Shown here: one piece after another, positions 43,805-51,501 of the stretch | How positions within the stretch are numbered: position 1 is the first letter of the stretch | Layout: every line of letters begins with the position of its first letter | Assembly: GCA_005502775.1 (NCBI GenBank) | Contig: SCNI01000028.1 | Span: 1-51,501 of the forward strand | Length of the DNA: 51,501 nucleotides | Direction: 5' to 3' | Origin: Microbacteriaceae bacterium 3FA27C10 | GTDB taxonomy: Bacteria > Actinomycetota > Actinomycetes > Actinomycetales > Microbacteriaceae | Position numbers and translations under genes: made by a program | Notes under the pieces: model-generated | What the model was told of the DNA's origin: nothing | The model's database searches: none | The model's input: the letters and a program-made list of their open reading frames with translations, nothing else

Positions 43805-46240
43805 ATGACGACCACATCGGGTTCGGTTCCACTCGCCGCCGTCGACGCCTGGTGGCGTGCGGCCAACTACCTCTCCGTGGGGCAGATCTACCTGCAGGGC
43901 GACGCGCTGCTGCAGCATCCGCTCACCGTCGACGACGTGAAGCCGCGCCTGCTCGGGCACTGGGGCACCACCCCGGCCCTCAACCTGGTGTGGGCGCACC
44001 TCAACAAGCTCATCGTCGAGCGCTCCACCAACGTGGTCTACATCGCCGGCCCCGGCCACGGCGGCCCCGGCGTGGTGGCCAACGCCTGGCTCGACGGCAC
44101 CTACTCGGAGCTGTTCCACAACATCCCGCTCGACGGCACCGGCATGCAGCGGCTGTTCCGCCAGTTCTCGTTCCCGGGCGGCATCCCCTCGCACGCGGCG
44201 CCCGAGACGCCCGGCTCCATCAACGAGGGCGGCGAGCTCGGCTACTCGCTCGTGCACGCCTTCGGGGCCGTGCTCGACACCCCCTCCCTCGTCACGGCCT
44301 GCGTGGTGGGCGACGGCGAGGCCGAGACCGCCACACTCGCTTCGAGCTGGCACCTGAACAAGTTCCTCAACCCGGCCACGGACGGCGCGGTGCTGCCGAT
44401 CCTCAATCTCAACGGCTACAAGATCGCGAACCCCACGCTGCTCGCGCGCATCCCGGAGCGCGAGCTGCTCGCCCTCTTCACCGGCTACGGCTACTCGCCG
44501 CGCATCGTCTCGGGCGGCTTCGACGGGGAAGAGCCGATGCTGGTGCACGAGCGTTTCGCCGCCGCGCTCGCCGAGGCCCTCGACGACATCGAGGCGATCC
44601 AGGATGCGGCGCGCCGCGCCGAGCATCCCGTCACCGAGCGCCCGGCCTGGCCGATGATCGTGCTGAAGACCCCCAAGGGCTGGACGGGCCCGAAGGTGGT
44701 CGACGGCCTGCCGGTGGAGAACACCTGGCGGGCGCACCAGGTGCCCCTCTCGGGCGTGCGCGAGAACCCCGCGCACCTGGCGCAGCTCGAGGAGTGGATG
44801 CGGAGCTACCGGCCCGAGGAGCTGTTCGACGCCTCAGGCCGGCCCGTCCCGTGGCTCGACGCCAACCGTCCTGACGGAGAGCTGCGGATGAGCGCCAACC
44901 CGCACGCCAACGGCGGGCTGCTGCTGCGTTCGCTCTCGCTCCCGCCACTCGAACCGCACGCGGTCGACGTCTCGGCGGAGCGGGGCGCCGTGGCCGAACC
45001 CACCCGGATGCTCGGCCGCTGGCTTCGCGACCTCATCGCCCTGAACCCCGACAACTTCCGCATCTTCGGGCCCGACGAAGTGGCGTCGAACCGCCTCGAC
45101 GACGTCTACGAGGTCACGGCGAAGGCCTGGCAGGGCGAGGTGCTCGCCACCGACGAGCACCTCGCGCACGAGGGCCGGGTGATCGAGGTGCTCAACGAGA
45201 ATCTCGCGCAGGGGCTGCTGGAGGGCTACCTGCTCACCGGGCGGCACGGCCTGTTCACCTCCTACGAGGCCTTCATCCACATCGTCGACTCGATGTTCAA
45301 CCAGTACGCGAAGTGGCTCGAGTCCAGCGCCCACGTGGAGTGGCGGCGGCCGGTGGCCTCGTTCACCTATCTGCTCTCCTCCCATGTCTGGCGGCAGGAC
45401 CACAACGGCTTCTCGCACCAGGATCCGGGCTTCCTCGACCACGTGGTGAACAAGAAGGCGAGCGTCGTGCGGGTGTACCTGCCGCCGGACGCGAACACCC
45501 TGCTGGTGACCGCCGAGCACTGCTTCGGCACGCGCGACTACGTGAACGTGATCGTGGCCGGAAAGCAGCCGACCGCCACCCTGCTCTCGCTCGACGAGGC
45601 GCGGGCGCACGGCGCGCGCGGACTCAGCGTCTGGGAGTGGGCCGGCACCGAGCGGGAGGGGTCGGAGCCGGACGTGGTGGTGGCGTGCGCGGGCGACATC
45701 CCGACGGTCGAGGCGATGGCGGCGGTGCAGATCCTCGCGCGCGAGATCCCGTCGCTCGCGGTGCGCTTCGTCAACGTGGTCGACCTGATGCGCCTGCAGG
45801 ACAGCGCGGAGCATCCGCACGGCCTCGATTCCGACGACTTCGATGCGGTGTTCACCCGCGACAAGCCGGTGATCTTCGCGTTCCATGGCTACCCGTCGCT
45901 GATCCACCGGCTCACCTACCGGCGCACGAACCACGCGAACATCCACGTGCGCGGCTTCAAGGAGATGGGCACCACGACCACGCCGTTCGACATGCTGATG
46001 CTCAACGACCTGGACCGCTTCCGGCTCGTGATGGACGTCGTCAACCGGGTGCCGGCGCTGCGCGTGGCCTACGCCGGGCTCTCGCAGCGGATGGACGACG
46101 AGCGCGTCGCGCACCGGGCATACACCCGTGCCCACGGCGAGGACATGCCCGACGTCGTGGGCAGCGCCGGCCTCCCCTTCGCCCCGGGGGGAACGGATGC
46201 GGCTGCCACGGCCGACACGGGCGACGACAACGCCCGCTAG
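43805..46240 (+). CDS. xfp: Xylulose-5-phosphate/fructose-6-phosphate phosphoketolase
   Basis: An 811-residue thiamine-diphosphate enzyme cleaving xylulose-5-phosphate (and often fructose-6-phosphate) with phosphate to acetyl-phosphate plus glyceraldehyde-3-phosphate (or erythrose-4-phosphate). [19 protein letters not shown] (50-68), [11 protein letters not shown] (79-89), [23 protein letters not shown] and the ThDP-binding GDGEAET are phosphoketolase signatures. Length is standard. TAGGCT six bases before the ATG suggests a leaderless mRNA. It shares a CTAG with the convergent SIP gene, where both stop codons overlap. It could consume xylulose-5-phosphate from the xylB product. Confidence 0.95.
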   Translation: MTTTSGSVPLAAVDAWWRAANYLSVGQIYLQGDALLQHPLTVDDVKPRLLGHWGTTPALNLVWAHLNKLIVERSTNVVYIAGPGHGGPGVVANAWLDGTYSELFHNIPLDGTGMQRLFRQFSFPGGIPSHAAPETPGSINEGGELGYSLVHAFGAVLDTPSLVTACVVGDGEAETATLASSWHLNKFLNPATDGAVLPILNLNGYKIANPTLLARIPERELLALFTGYGYSPRIVSGGFDGEEPMLVHERFAAALAEALDDIEAIQDAARRAEHPVTERPAWPMIVLKTPKGWTGPKVVDGLPVENTWRAHQVPLSGVRENPAHLAQLEEWMRSYRPEELFDASGRPVPWLDANRPDGELRMSANPHANGGLLLRSLSLPPLEPHAVDVSAERGAVAEPTRMLGRWLRDLIALNPDNFRIFGPDEVASNRLDDVYEVTAKAWQGEVLATDEHLAHEGRVIEVLNENLAQGLLEGYLLTGRHGLFTSYEAFIHIVDSMFNQYAKWLESSAHVEWRRPVASFTYLLSSHVWRQDHNGFSHQDPGFLDHVVNKKASVVRVYLPPDANTLLVTAEHCFGTRDYVNVIVAGKQPTATLLSLDEARAHGARGLSVWEWAGTEREGSEPDVVVACAGDIPTVEAMAAVQILAREIPSLAVRFVNVVDLMRLQDSAEHPHGLDSDDFDAVFTRDKPVIFAFHGYPSLIHRLTYRRTNHANIHVRGFKEMGTTTTPFDMLMLNDLDRFRLVMDVVNRVPALRVAYAGLSQRMDDERVAHRAYTRAHGEDMPDVVGSAGLPFAPGGTDAAATADTGDDNAR

Positions 46241-47094
46241 ACCGGCTCGATCCTCCCGATCGGCTCGCGCTTCTCCGCCTGGAAGCGGTCCTCGGTGCGC
46301 CCGAGGGCCCAGTAGCCCGAGAGGGAGAGCTGGTCGCGAGTGATGCCGCGGGCGGAGAAGAGGGCGCGCAGGGCCTTCATCGACTCGCGCTCGCCGTGGG
46401 CGAAGATCTGGGGCCGGCCCACGGGCCAGGGCTCCGCGGCCAGGGCGCGGGCGAGGTCTCCCGTGGGGTCGGGATCTTCGGCGGCATCCGCCGCGTCGCG
46501 GACGAGCCAGTTCACGGTGACGCCTTCGGGGGCGTCGAGCGCGAGGACGTCGTGGTCGTTCTCGACGGTGACGAACGCGAGGCCGGTCGCGTGAGCGGGC
46601 AGGGCCTCGAGGGCGGAGGCGATGGCCGGGAGGGCGGAGAGGTCGCCGGCGAACAGGTGCCAGTCGGCATCCGTGTCGGGGGCGTAGGCGCCGCCCGGGC
46701 CGCGGAAGGTGATGCGATCGCCGGGCTCGGCGGAGCGCGCCCAGGGAGCCGCGAGCCCCTCGTCGCCGTGCACCACGAAGTCGAGCGAGATGGTGCGGGC
46801 TGCCGTGTCGACCGAGCGCACGGTGTAGGTGCGCGTCACCGGGAGGTCGGCCGGGTCGAGGGTCTCTCGGAGCGCCTCCAGGTCATAGGGCGGCTCGAGC
46901 CCGAGCTCGGGCTTGGCGAAGAAGAGCTTCACGTACCTGTCGGTGAAGGGGCTGCCGGCCACGGCGTCGAAGGCGGGGCCCTCGAAGTCGCCGCCGCCCA
47001 GCACGAGCCGCACGAGATGCGGACTGAGGGTCTGCCGTTCGATCACCTGCACGGTGGTCTGCGGCCGGGTGGGGCGGGTGAGGTTCGTCGTCAT
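46237..47094 (-). CDS. Siderophore-interacting protein (FAD-dependent ferric reductase)
   Basis: A 285-residue SIP-family flavoprotein. [13 protein letters not shown] holds the RxYT FAD-binding motif in the N-terminal beta-barrel. [21 protein letters not shown] and [15 protein letters not shown] are the conserved NAD(P)H-domain blocks. It reduces ferric siderophores in the cytoplasm to release iron. A DtxR/IdeR-like box overlaps its -10, so iron repression is likely. TAGGCT lies nine bases before the ATG. Tail-to-tail with phosphoketolase, sharing the CTAG stop. Confidence 0.9.
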   Translation of the reverse strand: MTTNLTRPTRPQTTVQVIERQTLSPHLVRLVLGGGDFEGPAFDAVAGSPFTDRYVKLFFAKPELGLEPPYDLEALRETLDPADLPVTRTYTVRSVDTAARTISLDFVVHGDEGLAAPWARSAEPGDRITFRGPGGAYAPDTDADWHLFAGDLSALPAIASALEALPAHATGLAFVTVENDHDVLALDAPEGVTVNWLVRDAADAAEDPDPTGDLARALAAEPWPVGRPQIFAHGERESMKALRALFSARGITRDQLSLSGYWALGRTEDRFQAEKREPIGRIEPV

Positions 47095-47096
47095 GG

Positions 47097-47115
47097 TGAG
47101 GGCAGCCTAACCCAC
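47097..47115 (-). promoter_or_regulatory. DtxR/IdeR-like iron box at the SIP promoter
   Basis: On the minus strand GTGGGTTAGGCTGCCCTCA matches the DtxR consensus (TTAGGTTAGSCTAACCTAA) at 14 of 19 positions, including the central GTTAGGCT. It contains the -10 hexamer TAGGCT (47109-47104). Iron-loaded DtxR/IdeR would block transcription. Confidence 0.6.
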
Positions 47116-47171
47116 GGGTCGCCGCGTTGCCTGGGGTGGGGTGCGGCGCCGGGTGGCCGTACGATCGGAGC

Positions 47172-47609
47172 ATGAGCAGCACGAATCTCCTCGGACTCCC
47201 GGAAACCCTTCTGCCCGACGAGCCGGAGGTGAAGGAGGCTCTCTCCCGCGCCGTCGGCTTCGACGTCGACGAGGTGCTCGAGGCCACGGTGAAGGACTTC
47301 CCCACCTCCTCGCTCGCCTGGGCCACTCTGGCCGACCGTGCCTGGTACCGCGGCGAGATCGTCGCGTCCTACGCCTACGCGCGTGTGGGGTACCACCGCG
47401 GCCTCGACGCCCTTCGCAAGGCGGGCTGGCGCGGCCAGGGCCCGGTGCCGTGGTCGCACGAAGGCAACCACGGCGTGCTTCTGGCGCTCTACATGCTGCG
47501 CCGGGCCGCCGAGGGCATCGGCGAGAGCGCCGAGGTGGTGCGCCTCACCGAGTTCCTCGAGGGCGCCGACACCGCCGCCATCCCCGCCATCGAGGCGGGC
47601 GGCCGCTAG
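47172..47609 (+). CDS. DUF3151 family protein
   Basis: A 145-residue cytoplasmic protein that matches the actinobacterial DUF3151 family: NLLGLPETLLPDEPEV at the start, LAWATLADRAW, SYAYARVGYHRGLDALR and GQGPVPWSHEGNHGVLLALY. Function unknown; it is helical and lacks catalytic motifs. TACGAT six bases before the ATG indicates a leaderless transcript. Divergent from the SIP gene, 77 bases apart. Confidence 0.85.
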   Translation: MSSTNLLGLPETLLPDEPEVKEALSRAVGFDVDEVLEATVKDFPTSSLAWATLADRAWYRGEIVASYAYARVGYHRGLDALRKAGWRGQGPVPWSHEGNHGVLLALYMLRRAAEGIGESAEVVRLTEFLEGADTAAIPAIEAGGR

Positions 47610-47635
47610 CGCTCCCCGAGCGCCCGCCGAACGCC

Positions 47636-47675
47636 GAAGGCCCGGCCAGGGGCGTGGTGCCCCGGCCGGGCCTTC
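47636..47675. terminator. Bidirectional terminator between DUF3151 and DUF3494 genes
   Basis: GAAGGCCCGGCC (47636-47647) pairs perfectly with GGCCGGGCCTTC (47664-47675). Inner GGGGC/GCCCC extends the stem. It serves both convergent genes. Confidence 0.8.
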
Positions 47676-47685
47676 AGAGGGTGCT

Positions 47686-48762
47686 CTAGTGCGGGCGGGA
47701 GGCCGTGCGGCGTCGCCGGACGGCGAGAAGCAGGGCCGAGCCGAGCAGCAGGGTCGCGGCGGTCGCGGCGAGCGGCAGGCGCGCATCCGGAGCCCCGGTC
47801 GCGGCGAGAGTGCCTGTTCGGCCGTTGCCGTTGCCGCTGCCCGTCGAGGAGCCGGTGAGGCCGGTGGCCGTCGTATCCGGAGGCGTCACACCCGTGCCGC
47901 CGCCGGATCCAGTGTCACCGGAGCCACCGGTTCCGCCGCCACCCGATCCGCCGCCGCCGGGGCCTGTGGTGGGCGGTGTCGTCGGCGTCGTGGTGGACGG
48001 CGGGCTGGTCGGCGGCGTGGTGGCGCAGTCGCTGCCGGTGAACACGTTGTTCTGCAGCGTCACCGCCCCGTTCCGCGCGAGTGCGCGGCCGTCGACTGTG
48101 GCGCCGGAGTCGAGCGTGATCGAGGTGAGCGCCATGATGGTGCCCACGAACGAGGTGCTCGTCCCCAGCGAGGCCGAGCTGCCGACTTGCCAGAACACGT
48201 TGCAGCTGCGGGCGCCGTTGACGGGCACGACGCTCGACGAGGTGGCCGTGGTGAGGGCCGAGCCGATCTGGAAGACGAACACCGCGTCCGGGTCGCCCTG
48301 CGCATCCAGGGTCAGGGGGCCGGTGAGGCCGATCGAGCTCGCTGCGGTATAGACACCCGGCGTCAGCACGAGGCCGCCGAGGTCGCCGGTGACGGTGGCG
48401 TCGCTCGCCTGCCCTGCGGCCGCGTCGTACGCCGTTGTGAGGTCGCTCTGCGCCTGCAGGGAGGCTGCGTCGGCGGAGTGGCTCGCGCCGAGCACGATGC
48501 CGGGCGGGAAGCCGCTGATGGCGGATCCCGGGCTCACGCCGATTCCGCGCGAGAGCACGCTCGGGCCCGTATTGGTGACGGCCTGGCCGCCGAGCACCGA
48601 GTAGCTCGCGGCGGTGCCGAGACCCACGGTGGTGCCGATGGCTCCGGCCGGTGGCGCCGCCAGCGCCGCGATGGCGAACGCGGCGAGACCGGTCACGGTT
48701 CCGGCACCCAGCCGGACAGTGAGGGATCGTCGATGGTTCTGGTGATTGTTGTGGCTTTGCAT
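47686..48762 (-). CDS. DUF3494 (ice-binding-like) surface protein with sortase-type anchor
   Basis: A 358-residue exported protein. Signal peptide with hydrophobic core GLAAFAIAALAAPPAGA. Residues about 42-245 form a DUF3494 domain (GTAASYSVLGGQAVTNTGPS, DLGGLVLTPGVYTAASSIGL, DAVFVFQIGSALTT, FVGTIMALTSITLDSGATVDGRALARNGAVTLQNN), the beta-helix fold of many ice-binding proteins, also used as adhesins. A Thr/Pro/Gly linker (about 250-315) leads to LAATG (about 319-323), a membrane helix and RRRR, a class-E-like sortase anchor. AGGGGGG before the ATG supports the start. Ice binding is family-level inference; adhesion is equally possible. Confidence 0.85.
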   Translation of the reverse strand: MQSHNNHQNHRRSLTVRLGAGTVTGLAAFAIAALAAPPAGAIGTTVGLGTAASYSVLGGQAVTNTGPSVLSRGIGVSPGSAISGFPPGIVLGASHSADAASLQAQSDLTTAYDAAAGQASDATVTGDLGGLVLTPGVYTAASSIGLTGPLTLDAQGDPDAVFVFQIGSALTTATSSSVVPVNGARSCNVFWQVGSSASLGTSTSFVGTIMALTSITLDSGATVDGRALARNGAVTLQNNVFTGSDCATTPPTSPPSTTTPTTPPTTGPGGGGSGGGGTGGSGDTGSGGGTGVTPPDTTATGLTGSSTGSGNGNGRTGTLAATGAPDARLPLAATAATLLLGSALLLAVRRRRTASRPH

Positions 48763-48950
48763 GGAAAGCCCCCCTGAATCTCCGTAGCACGGAGCCGCTC
48801 TCACAAGGTGCGAGTCTGTGCAACCGTACGCGCAGGCGCGCGCGTTGCCTATCCGTACCGGCACATTGGCAGGCTCGGGTGTTAGCCTGCACTCCACGTG
48901 GACCGGCTCCCAGACGACGAGTCAGCCTGAACAGGCACGTGGAGGTTCGG

Positions 48951-49172
48951 ATGCACGAAGGGGAATTGTCGAGGCTCGCGCTCTCGGCCGGCCACGAGGA
49001 TCTCGGCCTGCCGGAGCTCAGCGCGGCCGACCTCGAGAGCCTGTCGGTGCGGGTCTCGGCGCTGGTGACCGACCCGGCCATGGCGCCCGACGGCGCGCTC
49101 GCCCTGCGCTTCGAGTGGCTGCAGCCGATGATCGACGCCGAGCTGCGCACCCGCGACGCCGCGGCCGGCTGA
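48951..49172 (+). CDS. Small acidic protein of unknown function
   Basis: A 73-residue soluble protein. GTGGAGG six bases before the ATG gives a good ribosome site. Amphipathic text such as LSAADLESLSVRVSALVTDP and FEWLQPMIDAELRTRDA suggests two or three helices. TAGCCT (48883-48888) may be its -10. No family recognised. It is divergent from the DUF3494 gene and convergent with catalase. Confidence 0.65.
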   Translation: MHEGELSRLALSAGHEDLGLPELSAADLESLSVRVSALVTDPAMAPDGALALRFEWLQPMIDAELRTRDAAAG

Positions 49173-49179
49173 CGGCGAA

Positions 49180-49209
49180 CCGGGCCGCCCTCCGAGGAGG
49201 ACGACCCGG
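49180..49209. terminator. Hairpin between the small protein and catalase genes
   Basis: CCGGG (49180-49184) and CCCGG (49205-49209) enclose an inner CCTCC/GGAGG stem. It is an imperfect hairpin shared by two convergent genes. Confidence 0.5.
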
Positions 49210-49232
49210 CACCGGTGTTGCCGGACGAAGGC

Positions 49233-50762
49233 TCAGACGGTGAGCTTCACGTCCGCTTCGCCTTCGCGGTTCAGGCCCGCGGCGTTCGGCGGGGCCGCCG
49301 CCGCGTCGATCCCGCCGTCCGAGACGATGGCCTCCACGCGCTCGCCGAGGGTCTGGTCGACGTTCTTCCAATACTGGATGGCGCGCGCCTTGATCTCGGG
49401 CACCGTCACCTGCCCGACGTGCCCTGCGATGTTGTTCACCAGACGCTCCCGCGCGGCGTCGTCGAGGACCTCGCGCACGAGCGTGCCGGCCTGGCCGAAG
49501 TCGTCGTCCTCGGCGTGCAGGGTGGCGGCGGTGCGCTGCAGCTCGCCGTCGTTCTGCCAGCCGGGGGTGTCGCCCGCGGCCTCGGCGGACGCGGCGGGGC
49601 CGCCCACCGAGTTCGGGGCGTACACCGGCGTCGACGGCGGGTTGAAGGCGTAGCGGGAGGCGCCGTCCTTCGAGTAGCTGTGCACCTCGGCCGCGTGCGG
49701 CGCGTTCACCGGCAGCTGCGCGTGGTTCGTGCCCACGCGGTAGCGGTGCGCATCCGCGTAGCTGAAGATGCGGGCGAGCAGCATCTTGTCGGGCGACGCC
49801 GCGATGCCGGGAACGAAGTTCGACGGCGCGAAGGTGGCCTGCTCGATCTCGGCGAAGTAGTTCTGGGGGTTGCGGTTGAGGGTGAGGGTGCCGACGCGGT
49901 GCAGCGGGTAGTCGCCGTGCGGCCACACCTTCGTGAGGTCGAAGGGGTTGAAGCGGTAGCTCTTTGCGTCCTCGTAGGGCATGATCTGTACCGACAGGGT
50001 CCAGCTCGGGAAGTCGCCGCGGTCGATGGCCTCGCCGAGGTCGCGGATGTGGAAGTCGGCGTCCTCTCCGGCGATCTGGTTGGCCTGCTCCTGGCTGAGG
50101 ATCTCGATACCCTGGTTGGTCTTGAAGTGGTACTTCACCCAGAAGCGCTCGCCTGCGAGGTTGGTCCACTGGTAGGTGTGCGAGCCGAAGCCGTCCATGT
50201 GGCGCCAGGATGCCGGCAGGCCGCGGTCGCCCATCAGCCACGTCACCTGGTGGGCGCTCTCGGGGCTGAGCGACCAGAAGTCCCACTGCATGTCGTTGTT
50301 GCGCAGGTGCGAACCCGGCAGGCGCTTCTGCGAGTGGATGAAGTCGGGGAACTTGATGCCGTCGCGGATGAAGAACACCGGCGTGTTGTTCCCGACCAGG
50401 TCGTAGTTGCCCTCGGTGGTGTAGAACTTCAGCGCGAAGCCGCGGGGGTCGCGCCAGGTGTCGGGCGAGCCCTGCTCGCCGGCGACGGTGGAGAAGCGGG
50501 CGAGCGCCTCGGTGGTCACGCCGGGCTGGAAGAGCGCCGCGCGGGTGTAGGCCGACACGTCGTCGGTGATCTCGAGGGTGCCGAACGCGCCGCCGCCCTT
50601 CGCGTGCACGATGCGCTCCGGCACCTTCTCGCGGTTGAACTGGGCGAGCTTCTCGACCAGGTAGTGGTCGTGCAGGGGGATGACGCCGTCGGCGCCGACG
50701 CTCTGCGAGTGGTCGTCGCTCGCGACGGGGGCGCCGGAGTTCGTGGTGGTGTAGTCCGTCAT
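49233..50762 (-). CDS. katA: Monofunctional haem catalase
   Basis: A 509-residue clade-type small-subunit catalase decomposing hydrogen peroxide. The active-site His is in [15 protein letters not shown] (H53), the Asn in [12 protein letters not shown] (about 125-126), and the haem-ligand Tyr in [12 protein letters not shown] (Y335). The usual KGAG is KGGG here, a mild change. GAGGAG precedes the ATG. The Fur-family gene lies 51 bases upstream on the same strand, so the two are probably co-transcribed and peroxide-inducible. Confidence 0.95.
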   Translation of the reverse strand: MTDYTTTNSGAPVASDDHSQSVGADGVIPLHDHYLVEKLAQFNREKVPERIVHAKGGGAFGTLEITDDVSAYTRAALFQPGVTTEALARFSTVAGEQGSPDTWRDPRGFALKFYTTEGNYDLVGNNTPVFFIRDGIKFPDFIHSQKRLPGSHLRNNDMQWDFWSLSPESAHQVTWLMGDRGLPASWRHMDGFGSHTYQWTNLAGERFWVKYHFKTNQGIEILSQEQANQIAGEDADFHIRDLGEAIDRGDFPSWTLSVQIMPYEDAKSYRFNPFDLTKVWPHGDYPLHRVGTLTLNRNPQNYFAEIEQATFAPSNFVPGIAASPDKMLLARIFSYADAHRYRVGTNHAQLPVNAPHAAEVHSYSKDGASRYAFNPPSTPVYAPNSVGGPAASAEAAGDTPGWQNDGELQRTAATLHAEDDDFGQAGTLVREVLDDAARERLVNNIAGHVGQVTVPEIKARAIQYWKNVDQTLGERVEAIVSDGGIDAAAAPPNAAGLNREGEADVKLTV

Positions 50763-50813
50763 GCTCGTGTGTGTCTCCTCGGTTTCGTGTGCGTGATTCT
50801 GGTCAGGTGTGTC

Positions 50814-51230
50814 TCAGGCGTTCTGGCAGGCCGGGCAGAGCCCCCAGAAGGTGACCTCGGCGGTCTGGACGGCGAAGCCGGCCGCGTCGGAGGGGTGCAG
50901 GCACGGGGCATGCCCGACCACGCAGTCGACGTCCTGCACGGCGCCGCAGCGCGAGCAGATGGCGTGGTGGTGGTTGTCGCCGATGCGGCGCTCGTAGAGT
51001 GCGGGCGAGCCGGCCGGCTCGATGCGGCGGATGAGGCCCGCCTCGGTGAGTGCGCCGAGCACCACGTACACCGACTGCAGCGTGATGCCGGGCAGCGTGC
51101 GGCGAACGGCCCGATGCAGCGCCTCGGTGTCGGCGTGCGGCATCCCGTCGAGGGCCCCGAGCACTGCGAGCCGCTGCGCGGTCACCCGGAGGCCCGCGGT
51201 TCGGATGCTCTCGGCGGGCTCGGAGGTCAT
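50814..51230 (-). CDS. Fur-family regulator (FurA/CatR/PerR-like)
   Basis: A 138-residue metalloregulator. N-terminal winged helix (GLRVTAQRLAVLGALDGMPHADTE, TLQSVYVVLGALTEAGLI), then the regulatory metal site HHHAICSRCG and structural zinc cysteines (CSRC and CPAC). Pairing with catalase indicates a peroxide sensor of the FurA/CatR/PerR type rather than an iron regulator. TAGCGT six bases before the ATG means a leaderless mRNA, and an AT-rich palindrome overlaps the promoter, consistent with autoregulation of a fur-katA operon. Confidence 0.9.
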   Translation of the reverse strand: MTSEPAESIRTAGLRVTAQRLAVLGALDGMPHADTEALHRAVRRTLPGITLQSVYVVLGALTEAGLIRRIEPAGSPALYERRIGDNHHHAICSRCGAVQDVDCVVGHAPCLHPSDAAGFAVQTAEVTFWGLCPACQNA

Positions 51231-51236
51231 GCTCCG

Positions 51237-51269
51237 ACGCTAGCCGTTATTACGAATAATTCACAATAA
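51237..51269 (-). promoter_or_regulatory. Promoter and Fur/PerR-type box of fur-katA
   Basis: TTATT (51247-51251) and AATAA (51265-51269) bound an AT-rich near-palindrome, strikingly AT-rich for this genome. The minus-strand -10 TAGCGT (51242-51237) lies just downstream. This is the expected layout for a FurA/CatR/PerR autoregulatory box. Confidence 0.68.
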
Positions 51270-51299
51270 GCCCGGTCACTCGGGCGATTCGCGCTCCGG

Positions 51300-51373
51300 A
51301 ACGACGGAGTCTGCGCGCGCCGCGCCGGTGCAATCTCCGTCGCCTGCGCGTTTCGCCCGGAACCTCCGTCGTT
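51300..51373. repeat. Intergenic inverted-repeat element with three CTCCGTCG copies
   Basis: AACGACGGAG (51300-51309) and CTCCGTCGTT (51364-51373) form a perfect ten-base stem. A third copy, CTCCGTCG, lies at 51335-51342. The arrangement resembles the element at 32167-32221. It may double as terminator of the LuxR gene, which ends at 51390 on the minus strand. Confidence 0.5.
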
Positions 51374-51389
51374 TTGGGGGCGGGCCGGG

Positions 51390-51501
51390 TCAGAGCCAGC
51401 CGTTCTCCTCCGCGATGCGGGCGGCGTCGGCCCGGTTGCGGCCCGCGGTCTTGCCGATCGCGCTCGAGAGGTGGTTGCGCACCGTTCCCTCCGAGAGGTG
51501 C
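51390..51501 (-). CDS. LuxR/NarL-type response regulator, C-terminal end (partial)
   Basis: Only the last 36 codons are in the window. HLSEGTVRNHLSSAIGKTAG is the recognition helix of a LuxR-type helix-turn-helix, followed by RNRADAARIAEENGWL and stop. This ending is typical of NarL/DesR-like two-component response regulators in actinobacteria. The receiver domain and any partner kinase lie beyond the window. Confidence 0.85.
   Translation of the reverse strand, partial: HLSEGTVRNHLSSAIGKTAGRNRADAARIAEENGWL

Noticed and set aside
48763-48860. A c-di-GMP or other riboswitch in the leader of the DUF3494 gene
   Set aside because: Small hairpins are present, but the conserved core of a known aptamer class was not found by eye. 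A covariance-model search would decide.

Overview
The window is about 51 kb of very GC-rich, densely packed DNA. Asp, Ala and His codons are almost always C/G-ending, GTG starts are common, and many genes appear to be leaderless. A class Ib nrdHIEF operon, CWB2 cell-wall repeats, a LAxTG-type surface anchor, a DtxR-like iron box and a cbs-metB pair all point to a high-GC Gram-positive actinobacterium, most like the Microbacteriaceae (inference from gene content and style, not from a search). It reads as ordinary chromosome: no tRNA, rRNA, integrase, IS element or CRISPR array was recognised.

Left third. A decayed CWB2 fragment lies at the edge. It is followed by a probable leaderless cysteine leader peptide (MFVNPCCRR) in front of cystathionine beta-synthase and metB. 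Next come an MFS exporter, a MarR-controlled EamA/SMR/SMR efflux operon, a two-gene FMN reductase/flavin reductase operon, an APC permease, and nrdHIEF. The nrd operon is preceded by tandem NrdR-type boxes and a cluster of DnaA-box-like sites. After the nrd terminator come a large unrecognised secreted protein and a glycerate kinase.

Middle. A minus-strand pentose locus runs from a ROK repressor through a XylF-like binding protein, an ABC ATPase and permease to xylulokinase. It continues into a giant DUF5107/TPR protein translationally coupled to a cellulase-like glycosidase. Then come a PadR-EmrB drug efflux pair, a short leader ORF with a strong Shine-Dalgarno, a protein of unknown function, a CPBP protease, and a galT-galK operon divergent from a DeoR repressor.

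Right third. A Bcr-type exporter is followed by a saccharopine-dehydrogenase-like / enolase-superfamily racemase / GNAT operon that may handle N-acyl amino acids. Next are a membrane protein, a secreted polysaccharide deacetylase with three CWB2 repeats, phosphoketolase, a siderophore-interacting protein with a DtxR-like box, a DUF3151 protein, a DUF3494 surface protein, catalase with its Fur-family regulator, and the C-terminal end of a LuxR-type regulator cut by the window edge.

How it fits together. Xylose or xylosides would be imported, converted (isomerase not in the window) and phosphorylated to xylulose-5-phosphate, which the phosphoketolase could cleave to acetyl-phosphate and glyceraldehyde-3-phosphate. 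Several efflux modules each carry their own small repressor and palindromic operator. The items most worth checking are the cysteine leader peptide, the NrdR/DnaA control region, the DUF5107-glycosidase pair, the racemase operon, the short leader ORF at 30475, and the three-module secreted protein.
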